From Prochilodus magdalenae (taxonomy: Eukaryota > Chordata > Actinopteri > Characiformes > Prochilodontidae), in assembly GCA_024036415.1 (NCBI GenBank), contig JAMWET010001884.1:110001-174000 (forward strand): a stretch of 64,000 nucleotides of DNA, read 5' to 3'. Below, in pieces: positions 46,356-57,479 of this stretch; positions within the stretch are counted from its first letter, which is position 1, and each line of letters opens with the position of its first letter. A program made the position numbers and the translations under genes. The notes under the pieces are model-generated. The model was not told where the DNA came from. It saw only the letters and a program-made list of their open reading frames with translations, and did no database searches.

Positions 46356-47380
46356 AAAGAATATGAACCTTTCTGTGGTTTACTCAGTAAAATGTGAGCT
46401 CGTTTTTTTAAACCTGGAAAGACACCCAGTCACATGGTTATGTGTATGCATTCTCTATCAGGTCTCACCATGATAGGCTAACAACACTCTTGGAGAATGT
46501 TGCATCACTGCATGAGTGGCATATTAGAGCTCGAGTAATTTTGCTGTCACTTCCATGCCCTGCAGAAGCCTATGGGATGGTATTTTTCTGCTGTATTCCA
46601 CTTATTGTAATATTTCACAAAATTACTCCATCATTTAAAAAAACAGGAGAAAACAGGTGTAGGTATTTTTTTCTAATGGGCTGCTGAGAAGCTGGAAGCC
46701 TCTACATTTCCGTCTCTCATCCAGCTTTATCTTGTCCCACTGTCCATCTTAATGCACATCAGGATCTCTTGAATTCAATTACAGACACCTCTTAATCAGG
46801 TCTTAATCTTAGCACACTCATCAGGCTGAGCAGGGATGGATGGGTGGAGGGATGGATGCATGGATGGATGGATTACATCTCTCCACATCTGGCGAAAAGG
46901 GAAAGCAACAGGCCAGAGGACTTCCTGGCCATTATTACTTCCGCAGGAGAGTTAAGATTTGAGAGAGGAAGACTCATTCATGAGGGTTTTGTCTGTGGGC
47001 TGGAGCAGCTAGCTAGAGCTGTAATGAGGCAGCGTTGGAGTGCTCTGAGCAGGCTGTTCTCTCAGCAAGACACTGGTGGGCTCAGGGAGTTCCCTGCTTT
47101 GGCACACAAACAGCCAGGAATAACCCCTTGTGACAGACGACCTTTGTGGGCAGAAGCCAGGACTCTACACCTGTCAGCGTGTCTGACAATCATTTGAGAA
47201 GCTAGCCTACGCCTCACTGAATTGCTTCCGCTGATGCTTGGTTCCATTATCATCCTGAAGATCAGTATATTCCAATAATTGGCGGTTTCCGGTGTATGTT
47301 CGGGTGGAAAGCATGCTAGCACAGTTATTGTAACACTACTACTGATACTGTTATTACTGTAATATTAATTATTATTAATA
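46356..47380. other. Unique sequence; (GATG)n run
   Basis: A GATG/GATGG tandem lies at 46833-46872. No genes or transposons were recognised elsewhere. A 117-codon frame (46844-47197, +) starts in the tandem and has no domain. Confidence 0.35.
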
Positions 47381-47389
47381 TCAGCACAG

Positions 47390-47612
47390 TCCGAAGAAAA
47401 ACAAGTGGCAACTTTACAGGAGCGGGCAAAAACCTAGCTTCATTTTAATGTAAGTCAATGGAACCAGACTTTTCTCCAAGCATTTTTGAGCAGTTTCTGT
47501 TGGTTCGTTCCTCATAAAATTTGTACACAATGTAAACGGCACCTGCTGTGTTCAAATGATGCATAAAAGTAAAAATCGATAAAAATGTTTTTCATTGGAC
47601 GATAGGTATACG
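47390..47612 (+). mobile_element. Short MITE, copy G5 (CGCTGTCC-end family)
   Basis: It contains cacagtccgaagaaaaacaa, gcaactttacaggagcgg, caatggaaccagacttt and gcataaaagtaaaaatcg in family order. The outer TIR is partly preserved on the left (cagtccgaagaaaaaca). Confidence 0.65.
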
Positions 47613-47690
47613 CTAATATTTACACATTAATAATACAGCACAAAGCATCTAAAGTAACAACTAAAACTGCACCTGCTGTAAACATGCTTA

Positions 47691-47990
47691 CCCAGCTAGC
47701 AGGGAACGTTCCCAGAACATTCGGCTAACATTATCTATAAGTTCCAATATAGTTTTAATCGATAATGTTCAAAGAACGTTCTAAAGATGTTTATAACTGT
47801 AAACAATGTTAAGATTACACGTTAAGTAAGACAGAACCTTTTAACTGGGGCGTTCAGAGGACAGAATGTTTTTAGAGGAGGTTCTCCTACCTTTAGAAAG
47901 AACATTCTGGGAACCAAAAGAAACTTCCCTCTGGGAAAATTAATGGAACACTGCATCGCACAGAAGGTTCTCAGAACGTTTCTAGCTGGG
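47691..47990. mobile_element. 300-bp MITE with TA target duplication
   Basis: The left end is CCCAGCTAGCAGGGAACGTT. The right end, inverted, is CCCAGCTAGAAACGTTCTGA. TA flanks both sides (47689-47690, 47991-47992). The interior is rich in gaacgttc and agaacattct motifs. It has no open frame. TA target and length fit a Tc1/mariner-type MITE, though other superfamilies also use TA. Confidence 0.8.
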
Positions 47991-47992
47991 TA

Positions 47993-48255
47993 CTCACGTT
48001 TAAGAGCAGTGCCACAGTAGTCTCCAGAGTGAGGCTTTCTGCTTTGGTAACATTATCAAATAATTTAACAGCTTTGATGGTCCACTGACCTATAATAAGG
48101 AGAATGGTATCTTTATCATTGCCACTCGGGGCCCACAAAGCCAGCATTAGCACTATGCAACTTTGGAGGAACGTGCATGAGACCTCTCAAGAGAACATCC
48201 TAATGGTTTACGGCACCATGTCAAGCTCCAATGACTATGGGTCTTCAGTTAGCTA
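47993..48255. other. Unique sequence, nothing recognised
   Basis: No features supported. Confidence 0.3.
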
Positions 48256-48257
48256 TG

Positions 48258-48772
48258 AGAAGATGCTAGCTCAGTATTCCCAACATGAACATCATAGCAC
48301 AGTATCACAAGTCGGCATGGAGTGTAGAGGTTCCTCATGGTGTCCTGTGATAATCCATCCCACGCAGCGTAAATATTCTCACATAGTTTCTGCGGATTTT
48401 GTAGTAGGGATGGAGGTGGGGTGACACCTGGCCTTCTGGACGTGTGACAAGCAGGACTTGTCACTGAAGATGACCCGCTTCTTTGATTATGGGTCACTCT
48501 ATGCAGTCTTCGTTGACGTTGATGTGGTGTTAAGGCGGTCGTAACGGTCTGCGTGCATGTGGTTCTGCGTTGTGCAGTCGTCTGCCAGTGGTGCTGGTGC
48601 TAACAGGATGACTTATTAAGGACGGCTATCGTGGCTGTCGGGTCAGTCAGGTACGGTGATAAGGCCTGTCCTTAAGCTTATGTTACATGTGCGGCCGAGC
48701 GTCAAACCTGCCCGCCAAGTTTCATTCCTGTCAGCTGATTGGTCCTGGGTGCAACTCTTTGTCCAACTACCT
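48258..48772 (-). pseudogene. Tc1-like element, family B
   Basis: On the minus strand the left-end part includes agttgcacccaggaccaatc and gaaacttggcgggcaggttt, then a DDE-region block (cagtgacaagtcctgcttgt) and the C-terminal tail ENIYAAWDGLSQDTMRNLY. A deletion removes the catalytic core, as elsewhere in the family. Terminal repeats are eroded. Confidence 0.7.
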
Positions 48773-48937
48773 TTTTTTTTTGTTAGGATATAATTACATA
48801 ACATTACAAATAACATATTTAACATTTCAACCAGAGGGTCCGGATAGCCCCTCTCTACCAATGACACAAAATCAAGCCCAAGAAAACAACAGGAAATCGA
48901 AGAAGAAGAAAAGATATTAAAAGCTATCAAACCTAAC

Positions 48938-49012
48938 AATGATTATATAATATAATATAGTATATAATATAATATATAATATAATATATTATATATGTAA
49001 TATAGAGAGTTC
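48938..49012. repeat. (TATAATA)n AT microsatellite
   Basis: ataatataatatagtatata-type blocks repeat over about 70 bp. Confidence 0.85.
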
Positions 49013-49289
49013 AACAAAACATGTAAACTAATAAAGGCTTAACTATATGAATAAATGGTGTATGATATAAATATAAAATCTAGAGAACTGCTACAGTACG
49101 AGGATGCGTATTAGCTGCTTTGTGGGTAGAAGGTTTGTGTGGTTGAAAGTGTGGCGAGCTTTGGAGCACAGGCGCTAAAAGTGGCAGTGCTGACACGTGT
49201 CTTGCATCATGTCTGCCTCCAAGTGGAGGCCATGCTCTTTACAGGTGGGTGGCTAATTGCACGAGGGGTGTGTTTGGCACAGCGTGGCA

Positions 49290-49880
49290 GGTAGACCTTG
49301 TGTTTTCAGTGCCGCGTTAAGATGAGCATCAGTCGGGGCCATGGTGTGAGGGGTCCGCATTGGGTCGATGCAGATTCCAGCAAGCACTAGGACTGCACGT
49401 AATTAGCGAGTGTTTATTCTCCTTCCGCATCCGTCAATCTTGGGAGTTCTCGGAATTCTGACGGAGTTGTCAGTCCCGATGCTGCGGCTCTACGTTATTA
49501 ACTCGAGTCAACAGAGCGGTGATCTGTGCTCAGCTCTCGTGAATTGCGATAGGTGTGGATGTGCGGCTCCCGCCCGCCTCTGCTGCCCGAGTTAATTTAT
49601 CTGGGAGATAAGCAGGTGGACGAGGGGAGGGAGATGGCGTCAGAGCGAGCGGCGGGCCTGACAGGCCTGGCAGAATGAGTGACACCGCTAATAGCGCAGT
49701 CCCATTACCTCGCCACATGCCTCTCGCCTTTTATCTACCTCCAAAGGATTGTTTGTTTGCTCGTAGGATGATAATATTTACCGGGCTTGGGCGCCTCAGA
49801 CATAACAAATATATTTGTGAATTTTGAGTGGATTCGCGGTGACACACGGATTGTACGCCGGAGCCAGAGTTCAGCAGAGG
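49290..49880. promoter_or_regulatory. Candidate conserved non-coding block
   Basis: It contains cacgtaattagcgagtgttt, cgttattaactcgagtcaac, gagttaatttatctgggaga, gattgtttgtttgctcg (forkhead-like) and tgataatatttaccggg. No repeats and no long frames. The density of TAAT/TTAAT cores with GC-rich spacers suggests a developmental enhancer. Inference only. Confidence 0.32.
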
Positions 49881-50520
49881 TGGCAGCGCTCAAGAAAGCT
49901 TTAACCAGGCCATGAAATTGTATCTACACGGCTTCTGTGTTGGGAAAGTAAACATTTCAGATCCGTCTCCCGAGATTTAACCCGGTGGCAGTTCAGGCTG
50001 AGGTACAGTACAGCGCAGTTCAAGTTGATTGAGCCCTGGAGAAATACTTAGAAGCAGTTCTTACCTCACACGTAATATAGTGCTAATGTTCTGCCAGACT
50101 TCCAAGTGCCACAGTGTAAGAATCCTTCACAGGCTTCACCACATGCACGGAGAGTCCGCATGCATGAGTCTCAGTACCAGGTGTCTTGATATGTCTGGTG
50201 ACGGGATATTTTAACTGTGGGATAGATCAGTATTTGATTGCTTTCTCAGCAGAAAGTCACGTCTATAGAACTGCCCACAGAGTCCGTCCCCCAAGCAAGC
50301 CCCCCTAGCAAACATCAGCTTTCTAGAGCTGAGTTTCTCACATATGAGATGCATACTGAGCTATTCCTCTGCTTAATCTGCTCTTTTCCTTTCATCTTTT
50401 CTTTTCATTCCTATCATTTCTCACCAATGCTGTTACATTTATGTGTTATATATCAAAATTCTAGATATGCTACATCCAACTAATCTACAGGCTTACATTT
50501 GAAACAATTCATGTCCGGAT
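49881..50520. other. Unique sequence, nothing recognised
   Basis: No features supported. Confidence 0.3.
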
Positions 50521-50528
50521 ACAGAACA

Positions 50529-50782
50529 TATCGTCACTGTCCAAAGCAAAACATGTTTCTCCATTTTTGCTGATTTTTACTTTTAAGCCTCATTTGATCA
50601 CATGAGCTGCTGTGTACACTGTGTGTGAATTTCATGAAGAATGCACCAACAGAAATGGCCCAGAACTGCTTGGAAAGACGTCTGGTTCCATTGACTTCCA
50701 TTCAAAATAAATGAGATTTTTGGCCTCTCCTGTAAAGTTGCCATTTTGGAGATACCTGTTTTTATTTGGACAGCGACGATAT
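50529..50782 (-). mobile_element. Short MITE, copy G6, best-preserved (CGCTGTCC-end family)
   Basis: A complete copy of about 254 bp. The left end is tatcgtcactgtccaaagc, then aaaacatgtttctcc. The right end is tggagatacctgttttta, then tttggacagcgacgata. The ends are inverted repeats of roughly 34 bp with a few mismatches, ending at TA. Its interior defines the family order used for the other copies. Confidence 0.82.
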
Positions 50783-50864
50783 ACTCTTGATGCAGCTCAA
50801 TAGTATTTGTTTGTCATATGACACTGTCCAGCCCAATATACAGTATAATGTGCTGCACAGCATT

Positions 50865-51165
50865 GGCAGACAACACAGGATTACATGTATGCAGGCCGTT
50901 GCATCATGTCAAAGTCACCGTAGCCAGACTGTAACCGAGTGCTCTTGTCTTGGTGGAGACGGCCAACGAACCATCCGTGTGTGAAGGCACCGTGGTCAGC
51001 GCCAAGATGGACGGTTTGTTGTCGGAAGGCCTGGTGTCACCCTATCTTCACTCCTCATGCAAAACCTGCAGGAACTGGGTGGGAATATTCAAGTGGCATT
51101 AACATTCAAGCCTGGATTAACCCAGGAAACCATTAGGAGGCTCAACAGTTCCATGCTGGGCTCCA
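50865..51165 (+). pseudogene. Tc1-like family B fragment
   Basis: It contains gccaacgaaccatccgtgtg, gcaccgtggtcagcgccaag and caggaactgggtgggaatat, followed by the tail phrase ccattaggaggctcaacag. This covers the region around the first catalytic Asp through the C-terminus with stops and deletions. Both ends are lost. Confidence 0.65.
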
Positions 51166-51560
51166 TGTAGGTTGCATTACCTACAAACATGGCGGCCTGA
51201 CGCAAGTTCAATACACTCGTGACCATTGTTGGCTAATTAGACAATGTAGCTATGATAGCTAACCTTGCAAACTGTCCCATTTCCCACTTCATCCGACTTT
51301 GCTGAGATGAAGTCCTGGGCGCTGACACATCCTAACTTTACGAAAAGCTAGTTAAGGAATACTTTTATTTATTTATTTATTTTACATCATTTAATTTGGT
51401 GGGCATCTATGAGTATTGATGGGAATATGCCCACCCCAGTAGATACTGCAGTGTGGAACAGCCTTGAAGGAGACATGTGTACCGGAATATAAGAATGGGG
51501 GACCCCCTGGACATTCTAGGCCTTACAGTTTAGGTGTGAGTATATGAAGCAGGATATGAT
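51166..51560. other. Unique sequence
   Basis: A TTTA tandem (tatttatttatttatttta) lies at 51365-51384. Nothing else was recognised. Confidence 0.35.
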
Positions 51561-51589
51561 GCTACAAGTGTAGTAGACCTTCCCTTTGT

Positions 51590-52150
51590 CCTCCCTTTGT
51601 CTTGTGATAAAAGTCATCCTGAAGGATCCAGGTGCTGAGCAATGTGGACTGAGGGATATTGCTTTAATTGGAGACTTACTGATCTTGCAAGACTTTTCGG
51701 TGCCAGACGTTAGCGTCAATGTTTCCGGCGCTTTTCTGCTGCGCAATCACAAAAATGATATTGGGGACAGCAGGTGATCCATAAAAGCTGCTTTAAAGCC
51801 TTGTTAATTATTCCTTTAGAAGTCTAATGAACAAAGGGGATAAAACAGGGAGCAGGGTGAATCTATCTGCACGGGGGGTGGGGTGGGAAGGGGGACCGTA
51901 ACTTCAGCAGCTTCTGAGACCTCTCGGCGGCGCCCCCGTCAACAGGGGGCCTGCTCGTTCGCCGTTAGTCAACTTTATGGGTGTTAGTTAGGGACTCCTA
52001 TGCAGCATCTGGCACTGTTTATTCAAAGGGTAATGCGATTCTGCTACTCCTTCATTTCGGGCCCGCAATTGTGTAAGAGCATTACTATGCAGACACAGTA
52101 ATGTTACTCAAACCTCATTTTAATATTTAATCGTGCTCTTTATAAGCATT
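51590..52150. promoter_or_regulatory. Candidate conserved non-coding block
   Basis: It includes gccttgttaattattccttt, ctaatgaacaaaggggataa (a TCF/LEF- or SOX-like ACAAAGG) and ttttaatatttaatcgtgct, with a GC-rich run between. A 63-codon frame (51586-51777, +) overlaps but has no known domain. Inference only. Confidence 0.3.
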
Positions 52151-53740
52151 CGCTTGGCATTTCCAACCAGATAATGAGCGAGACAGAATTACCAGGAAAG
52201 GACACTGCAGCAACTTGAAAAACGAAGGCATGTTTTAACCACACCAGCATTACAGCCTTGATAAATCAGACCGAATCCGCCATACAGCTCCCAAACGCAG
52301 GAAGAATCTATCTGCCGTCTTCTCCGGAGTTCTTCAAACAACCGTTTCAAAAGGCGGATGCCTATCCGGCTTGCCAAAGCAAACAGGAATTAAAAATGCA
52401 TTGCTGAACGTAGCACTTGCTGACTAAACCGAAAGAGATGGTTAAAGCTACAGCTTCTCAAGGAGGCTGGAAGTTTCCCTCCCCCGCCCCCGTCCTCCAC
52501 AGCGCACATTCAAAGGCTGGCCTGCTTGTCCAGAACCGGCCGTACCCCCAAACTGCCAAATGGAGTATTTTTCTCTCCATGTGCTTTGATTTGGGTCAGA
52601 GACGACTGAGGCACAAGGCGCAAGGAGACAGGCCCGAGAAAAGCTTTGATGGTGTTGTAGAAGGAAGCCAAACTCCTTCTGCCCTTTCAAGCTCATTTAA
52701 CAGCTTCTCTTCTTCCGCGGAGCTAAGCTGAGCTGAGCTCGTCTGGTCTGGCACGTCAAAAGGTGAGACAGCCAATCCGCGTCTCCAGCCACTGCTGCCG
52801 TCTCTGTTCCACCCCAGCCATTGGTCGACTGCTGCCGAGGGATGTGTTATTAGCAGCTTTGGAACCATTTAGACTCTTAACTTCACAAGCTATTCCTCCT
52901 TATTCCTGCTCTCATTGGCTATTCATGACAGATCCGCAAAGAGCCCATGACGAGCGCTTTCCACATTATGCTATTTCACTAAAGTGACAGGGGTTTAAGC
53001 TAAGGACGAGAAGTGCTGAGGTGGCGAGTGCGCTCCTGTGCTGTGATTCAGGGGATGCTTTAGAAATGAGACTCAGACCACCTTCACATGTATATTTTTT
53101 GAAAACGTTGCTGTTTCTCTGTGTTCAGGCCTCCCGTTCACATGGAAATGGTGTTTCTAAGTGTTCTTTGGAAAACTGAGCTTTGGGAACACGCTCTCCA
53201 TGGTGGAAATCTCTAAAACAGCCATGCTTTGGTGTGGACAGGTAAAACAGATCGTGCCATCAACTTGCACAGGAAGCACCCCTAAAGGAGCAGCATTTGA
53301 TTTAATACCACAGCAAAACAAATAACCCCATCCCTTCATTGGTCCTTCTGAAGCCCTACCCCCAAAAGCCATGTTACCCACCTGTCAAGCAGAAACTGAG
53401 CAACCCTCTCACTCCTCCTCTTGCTTTTCAACTCTCAATGAAGCTCAATGAGATCCGCTTCTTTTCACAAGCTTCTTGTTTGAATTTTCTCATTCCGCCT
53501 TAAATGGTGAAGCAGTTTCTCAATGATGCCTTAATGGAACTGCTGTATCATTTAAGGTGGAACAGGTAAAATGCCAATTGGAAGCCAATTCCTCTCTCAA
53601 ACTTGACAATGTCTCTCCTCTGTTGAAATGCAATGCCTCAGTGTCAACTTTCGGAGGTGTCTTGCTAAGATCTATAAACTTTATTCTCAGTGTTTCTTGT
53701 TCAACAGAACTTTAATCATCCCTGAAGGGTAGTTAGTGGC
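52151..53740. other. Unique sequence, nothing recognised
   Basis: Includes a short AGCTGAGCTGAGCT tandem at 52722-52740. Open frames up to 104 codons have no domains. Confidence 0.3.
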
Positions 53741-53754
53741 AGGCAGGCTAAAAC

Positions 53755-54262
53755 ATACATACATGATATGAAATGAACCACCAAATGAAGTTGCAGAGGT
53801 TCCTAATGGAGTCCGGCGATAATCCATCCCATGCAGCATAAGTATTCTCAGTGCAGATTGGTGGGTGAAGGTGGAGAGACACCAGGCCTTCTGGACATGA
53901 AACGCATGACAACAAACCGATCATCTTAGCACTAACCATGGTGCTTCACACCGATTCGTTGGTCTGGCACATCACATTGTAATGGTCTGCGTGCATGTAG
54001 TCCTGTGTCATGCAGGTCTGTCAATGGTGCTAGCACTAACAGGATGACTCATGGAGAAGATCACTGCTGGCTAAATGTCCACAACTGTGGCTGTTGGATC
54101 AGTCTGTTGGATCTGCTTATGACACATGCTTGGCTAAGCACGGAATCTGAATCATTCGCATGTCTCACAATGTCAAACCTACTAACCCCCTTACAAACCC
54201 TCCCACCATGTTTCATTCCTGTCGGTTGATTCCTTATGGGTGTATCTAGTTTTCATACTACG
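53755..54262 (-). pseudogene. Tc1-like element, family B
   Basis: On the minus strand it shows the left-end block (gaatcaaccgacaggaatga, aaacatggtgggagggtttg), a middle block (gtgcttagccaagcatgtgt) and the tail TENTYAAWDGLSPDSIRNLCNF. The first catalytic region is only partly retained and the terminal repeats are eroded. Confidence 0.7.
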
Positions 54263-55160
54263 CAGAATCTGGGCGCTTAAAGTTTCAAAAAAGGTTCTTC
54301 ACATCTACACAACACATTTCCCGAATATGGCTCTTCATAGAAAGATTATTTAGGGAATCAAAAGTGCTTCTTCTTTGCATGACATCACCTCAGAGAAGCT
54401 CTGTTTGGGATTATCTATCGTTAGTGTATGTTTGGAATCCTATCCTAGCCTCGGTGCAGTGCATCATCCAAGGTTGCTCTGATTTGTTGGATACGTGGTA
54501 CTGCAACTGCATAATACGTGCACACACATTTCGAGAACAGCAAAAAAAAAAAAGGCAGAAGCAAAATGAATCCACCTATAAATACTACAAGCAGCAGAAT
54601 GGTCATGAGCAGGACTTTGCTGACTGCGGTTTCCACCGAAATGCATTGTGCTTCAAAAGAAAAGCGTGGCCTGGTCTTGCAAATAAAGAACAAATTGCCC
54701 ATCAGGCTGCAAAATCAAGTGCCTTAATTTCTGGAAAAACAGGAGGGAGAGTGGAGAACAGACAAAATTGTGCTGGAGGGTAAAAGCAGGGGGGAGGGGG
54801 AAAGAGGAGTGATGAGAGTGGAAGCAAAGAGAGAGGGAGAGAAGGGGGAAAAGGGGGGGAAAGCAGGGACAGAGCGAGGGAAAGCTGTTGCGTGCCAAAG
54901 CTACTCAGTGATCTAAGCGGAAACGGCGGCATCCGATCACAGTAAATCCTGGGCTCGGAGCATAAATACATTATAAAGGAAAAATTAACAAGAGGCGAGC
55001 GGGCATGCCTAGTGTGTCTGGTCTGCCCCTGTGCTGCCACAGGAACAAGTGTAGCGAGCTGGAGTCATCCATATTGATGCTGGGTACAGAACAGAACTTG
55101 TTAACACAACTCCTGAGCACTGTGACCACCAAACTGTGGTGGGAGTGTAATAGCAGCCGT
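54263..55160. other. Unique sequence; G-rich purine patch
   Basis: The plus strand at 54784-54872 is almost pure purine with many G runs, a possible G-quadruplex or triplex site. A 139-codon frame (54364-54783, +) has no domain. Confidence 0.35.
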
Positions 55161-55164
55161 GTAA

Positions 55165-56600
55165 AAGCATATGCTGTGAAACACAGCGTTCGCAGAGGAT
55201 GTGACAGGAATAATCAGCGTAAAAAAAAAAGCACGCCGCGGCAATAATCTGCACAACAAAGCTAAATTAGGACGGCTGGATTTGGGCAGGCGGAGACCGC
55301 AGCCCCGTGCTTCAAATCTGCTTACGCTAACGGTAGAACGGGGAATTAGACGGAGCGCATTCAATCATAACTCCGATAGTGACCATCTAAAATGCTAACT
55401 ACGGGCATTCGCTCCATAACGGGAATCCAATAAGACTGCTATAATTAATGCCGTATTCCAGGAGTCCCAAAAATAGTTCAGGACACACAAATCTTTAAAT
55501 AGAGGCCTCCAAAAAAAACAAGCCCAGAAAGCCACGTTCATAACGTTCTCCCCTTTTCCTCCCTTGTGAATATCCACATCGGTAATTAAAAACATTCTCG
55601 CACGCAGGCTACAACGGCGAAGGAGGAAGAAACGGAGGGTGATGAATTAGCGTAATGATTTTTTTTTTTTTTTTGCCCGTAATATCGTTCAGAGACGCTG
55701 CTCGCAGGAAATTGCTGCTCACAAATTACGAGCTCAAATCACACGGACCATGCTCCTGGCTCCTCCAAAGCGTCATTATGCAGCAGCAACCCCTCTGCCC
55801 TCTTTTTTTCCAAAGGAGTGTCACTATGCACCCTTGCTTTTCTCGCTGCATGCGTCCAGATTGTCACATGCCATGCTAACAAGCACTCAGCCCAGTGGGG
55901 GGACGGATTCTACACCCCTCTACCTCATGCGCGGCCTGACACTTTTGACAACGGCCCATCAGAGCCAAGTCGGCTGGAGAGCAGGGTTTCGTCCGGGCAG
56001 GGACAAGAGGGTGGCAGAAGTTACGGGACAAGCATAGGGTGCTCTGAAGTTCCTCCCGCGCCTCTTTACACGAAGCTAATTAGCGCCGAACTAACCTTGG
56101 AACCTCCATCCCACTCATTCCTGAAAAGGCCCTGGCCGCAGCACAATGCAAAAATGAAGCTGGCTGCGCTGGAATCTATTGACATGTGAAGGGTAAAGCT
56201 GTGGAGGTGGAGGAGGTGGCGGGAGGCAAGGGAAAAGCTGCCACATCATTTGACAAATGTGTCATCAGCCAACTCCTCTGGAGCCAAGGAAAACGTCTTT
56301 GGCTTTTTTGTCCCTTCATTTGAATAGCATTAATAAACATACAAAGCCTTGGTAACGAATAAGTCCTCGGCCACCTTTTAGGCAGTTCCCGTGCGTGGTG
56401 TCGCTCTTGAATAAATTAGCAGCCTCGTTCTGAGGCTAAAGCAAAGCAGGGGAGAGCTTGATGGTGCCGATACAGGGGAATCTCTAAAGACCGCGGTAAT
56501 TGAATTTCCGCAAGTTCCTTGTTTATGCCATGAGAAAAGAAATTAGATAAAGAGAATAAGAATGAAAAGAGAGCGCTGAAATGTAGCTGTCACAGAGAGG
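55165..56600. promoter_or_regulatory. Candidate conserved non-coding region (several blocks)
   Basis: Blocks with atgaattagcgtaatgattt (55640-55660), ctataattaatgccgtattc (55440), cgaagctaattagcgccgaa (56072) and ccgcggtaattgaatttccg (56491) lie in otherwise mixed DNA without repeats. A T run at 55660-55676 separates two of them. TAATTA/TAATTG homeodomain cores recur. Evidence is texture only. Confidence 0.3.
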
Positions 56601-56939
56601 CGGCGTGCCACCTCACACACACAAAAACAGTAAACAAATATATCAGAAAAGGCTTTCAGGTTCAGCGGCACGGGGACGAACCGGGGGTGCAAATAAATTA
56701 ACCGGAACACAAAGCGGCCGTCCCCCCGACACCTTGACTCTGCTTAAATGAACAATGTGCTTCTCATTGTGTTTGTTTTTAATTCTTTAAGCTCTGCTGA
56801 TGTGGGATGTATGTATGACTGATCAGCAGTTATTTTTCCTCGTGGTGGAACGAGGCCCCCGAGAGTCAGACCGACACTGCGGCCTTTCTTGTGCGGTCTT
56901 TCTTTTACATGTTGACTGTAGGCGGTCAGCAACAAACAG

Positions 56940-57475
56940 ACTCTGCCACTGCCAGTGGTAACAGTAATACACTGTACCGGACCTTCCGGTGCAGTGACGG
57001 ATAACTCTGCCACTGGTAACAGTAATACACTGTACTGGACGTTCCAGTGCAGTGACGGATAACTCTGCCACTGCCAGTGGTAACAGTAATACACTGTACC
57101 GGACCTTCCGGTGCAGCGACGGATAGCTCTGCCACTGGTAACAGTAGTACACTGTACTGGATGTTCCAGTGCAGTGATGGATAACTCTGCCACTGCCAGT
57201 GGTAACAGTAATACACTGTACCAGACGTTCCGGTGCAGCGACGAATAACTCTGCCACTGGTAACAGTAGTACACTGTACTGGACGTTCCGGTGCAGTGGC
57301 GGATAACTCTGCCACTGTCAGTGGTAACAGTAATACACTGTACCGGACGTTCCGGTGCAGTGACGGATAACTCTGCCACTGGCAGTGGTAACAGTAATAC
57401 ACTGTACCAGACGTTCCAGTGCAGCGACAGATAAGTGATGCAAACTTTTGCCACTGGCAGTGGTACAGCAATGCA
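56940..57475. repeat. Minisatellite alternating 58- and 64-bp units
   Basis: The phrase ggtaacagta starts at 56957, 57015, 57079, 57137, 57201, 57259, 57323 and 57387, with a degenerate unit at 57462. The spacings are 58, 64, 58, 64, 58, 64, 64 and 75. The 6-bp difference is one arm of the palindrome CCACTGCCAGTGG. Frames on the minus strand stay open in all three phases (up to 236 codons, rich in CITVTTGS/VYYCYQWQ). These are artefacts. Confidence 0.92.
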
Positions 57476-57479
57476 CTGT

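Noticed and set aside
56744..57454. 236-codon frame with Cys/Tyr-rich repeats
   Set aside because: It lies in the 58/64-bp minisatellite, and all three minus-strand phases are open.
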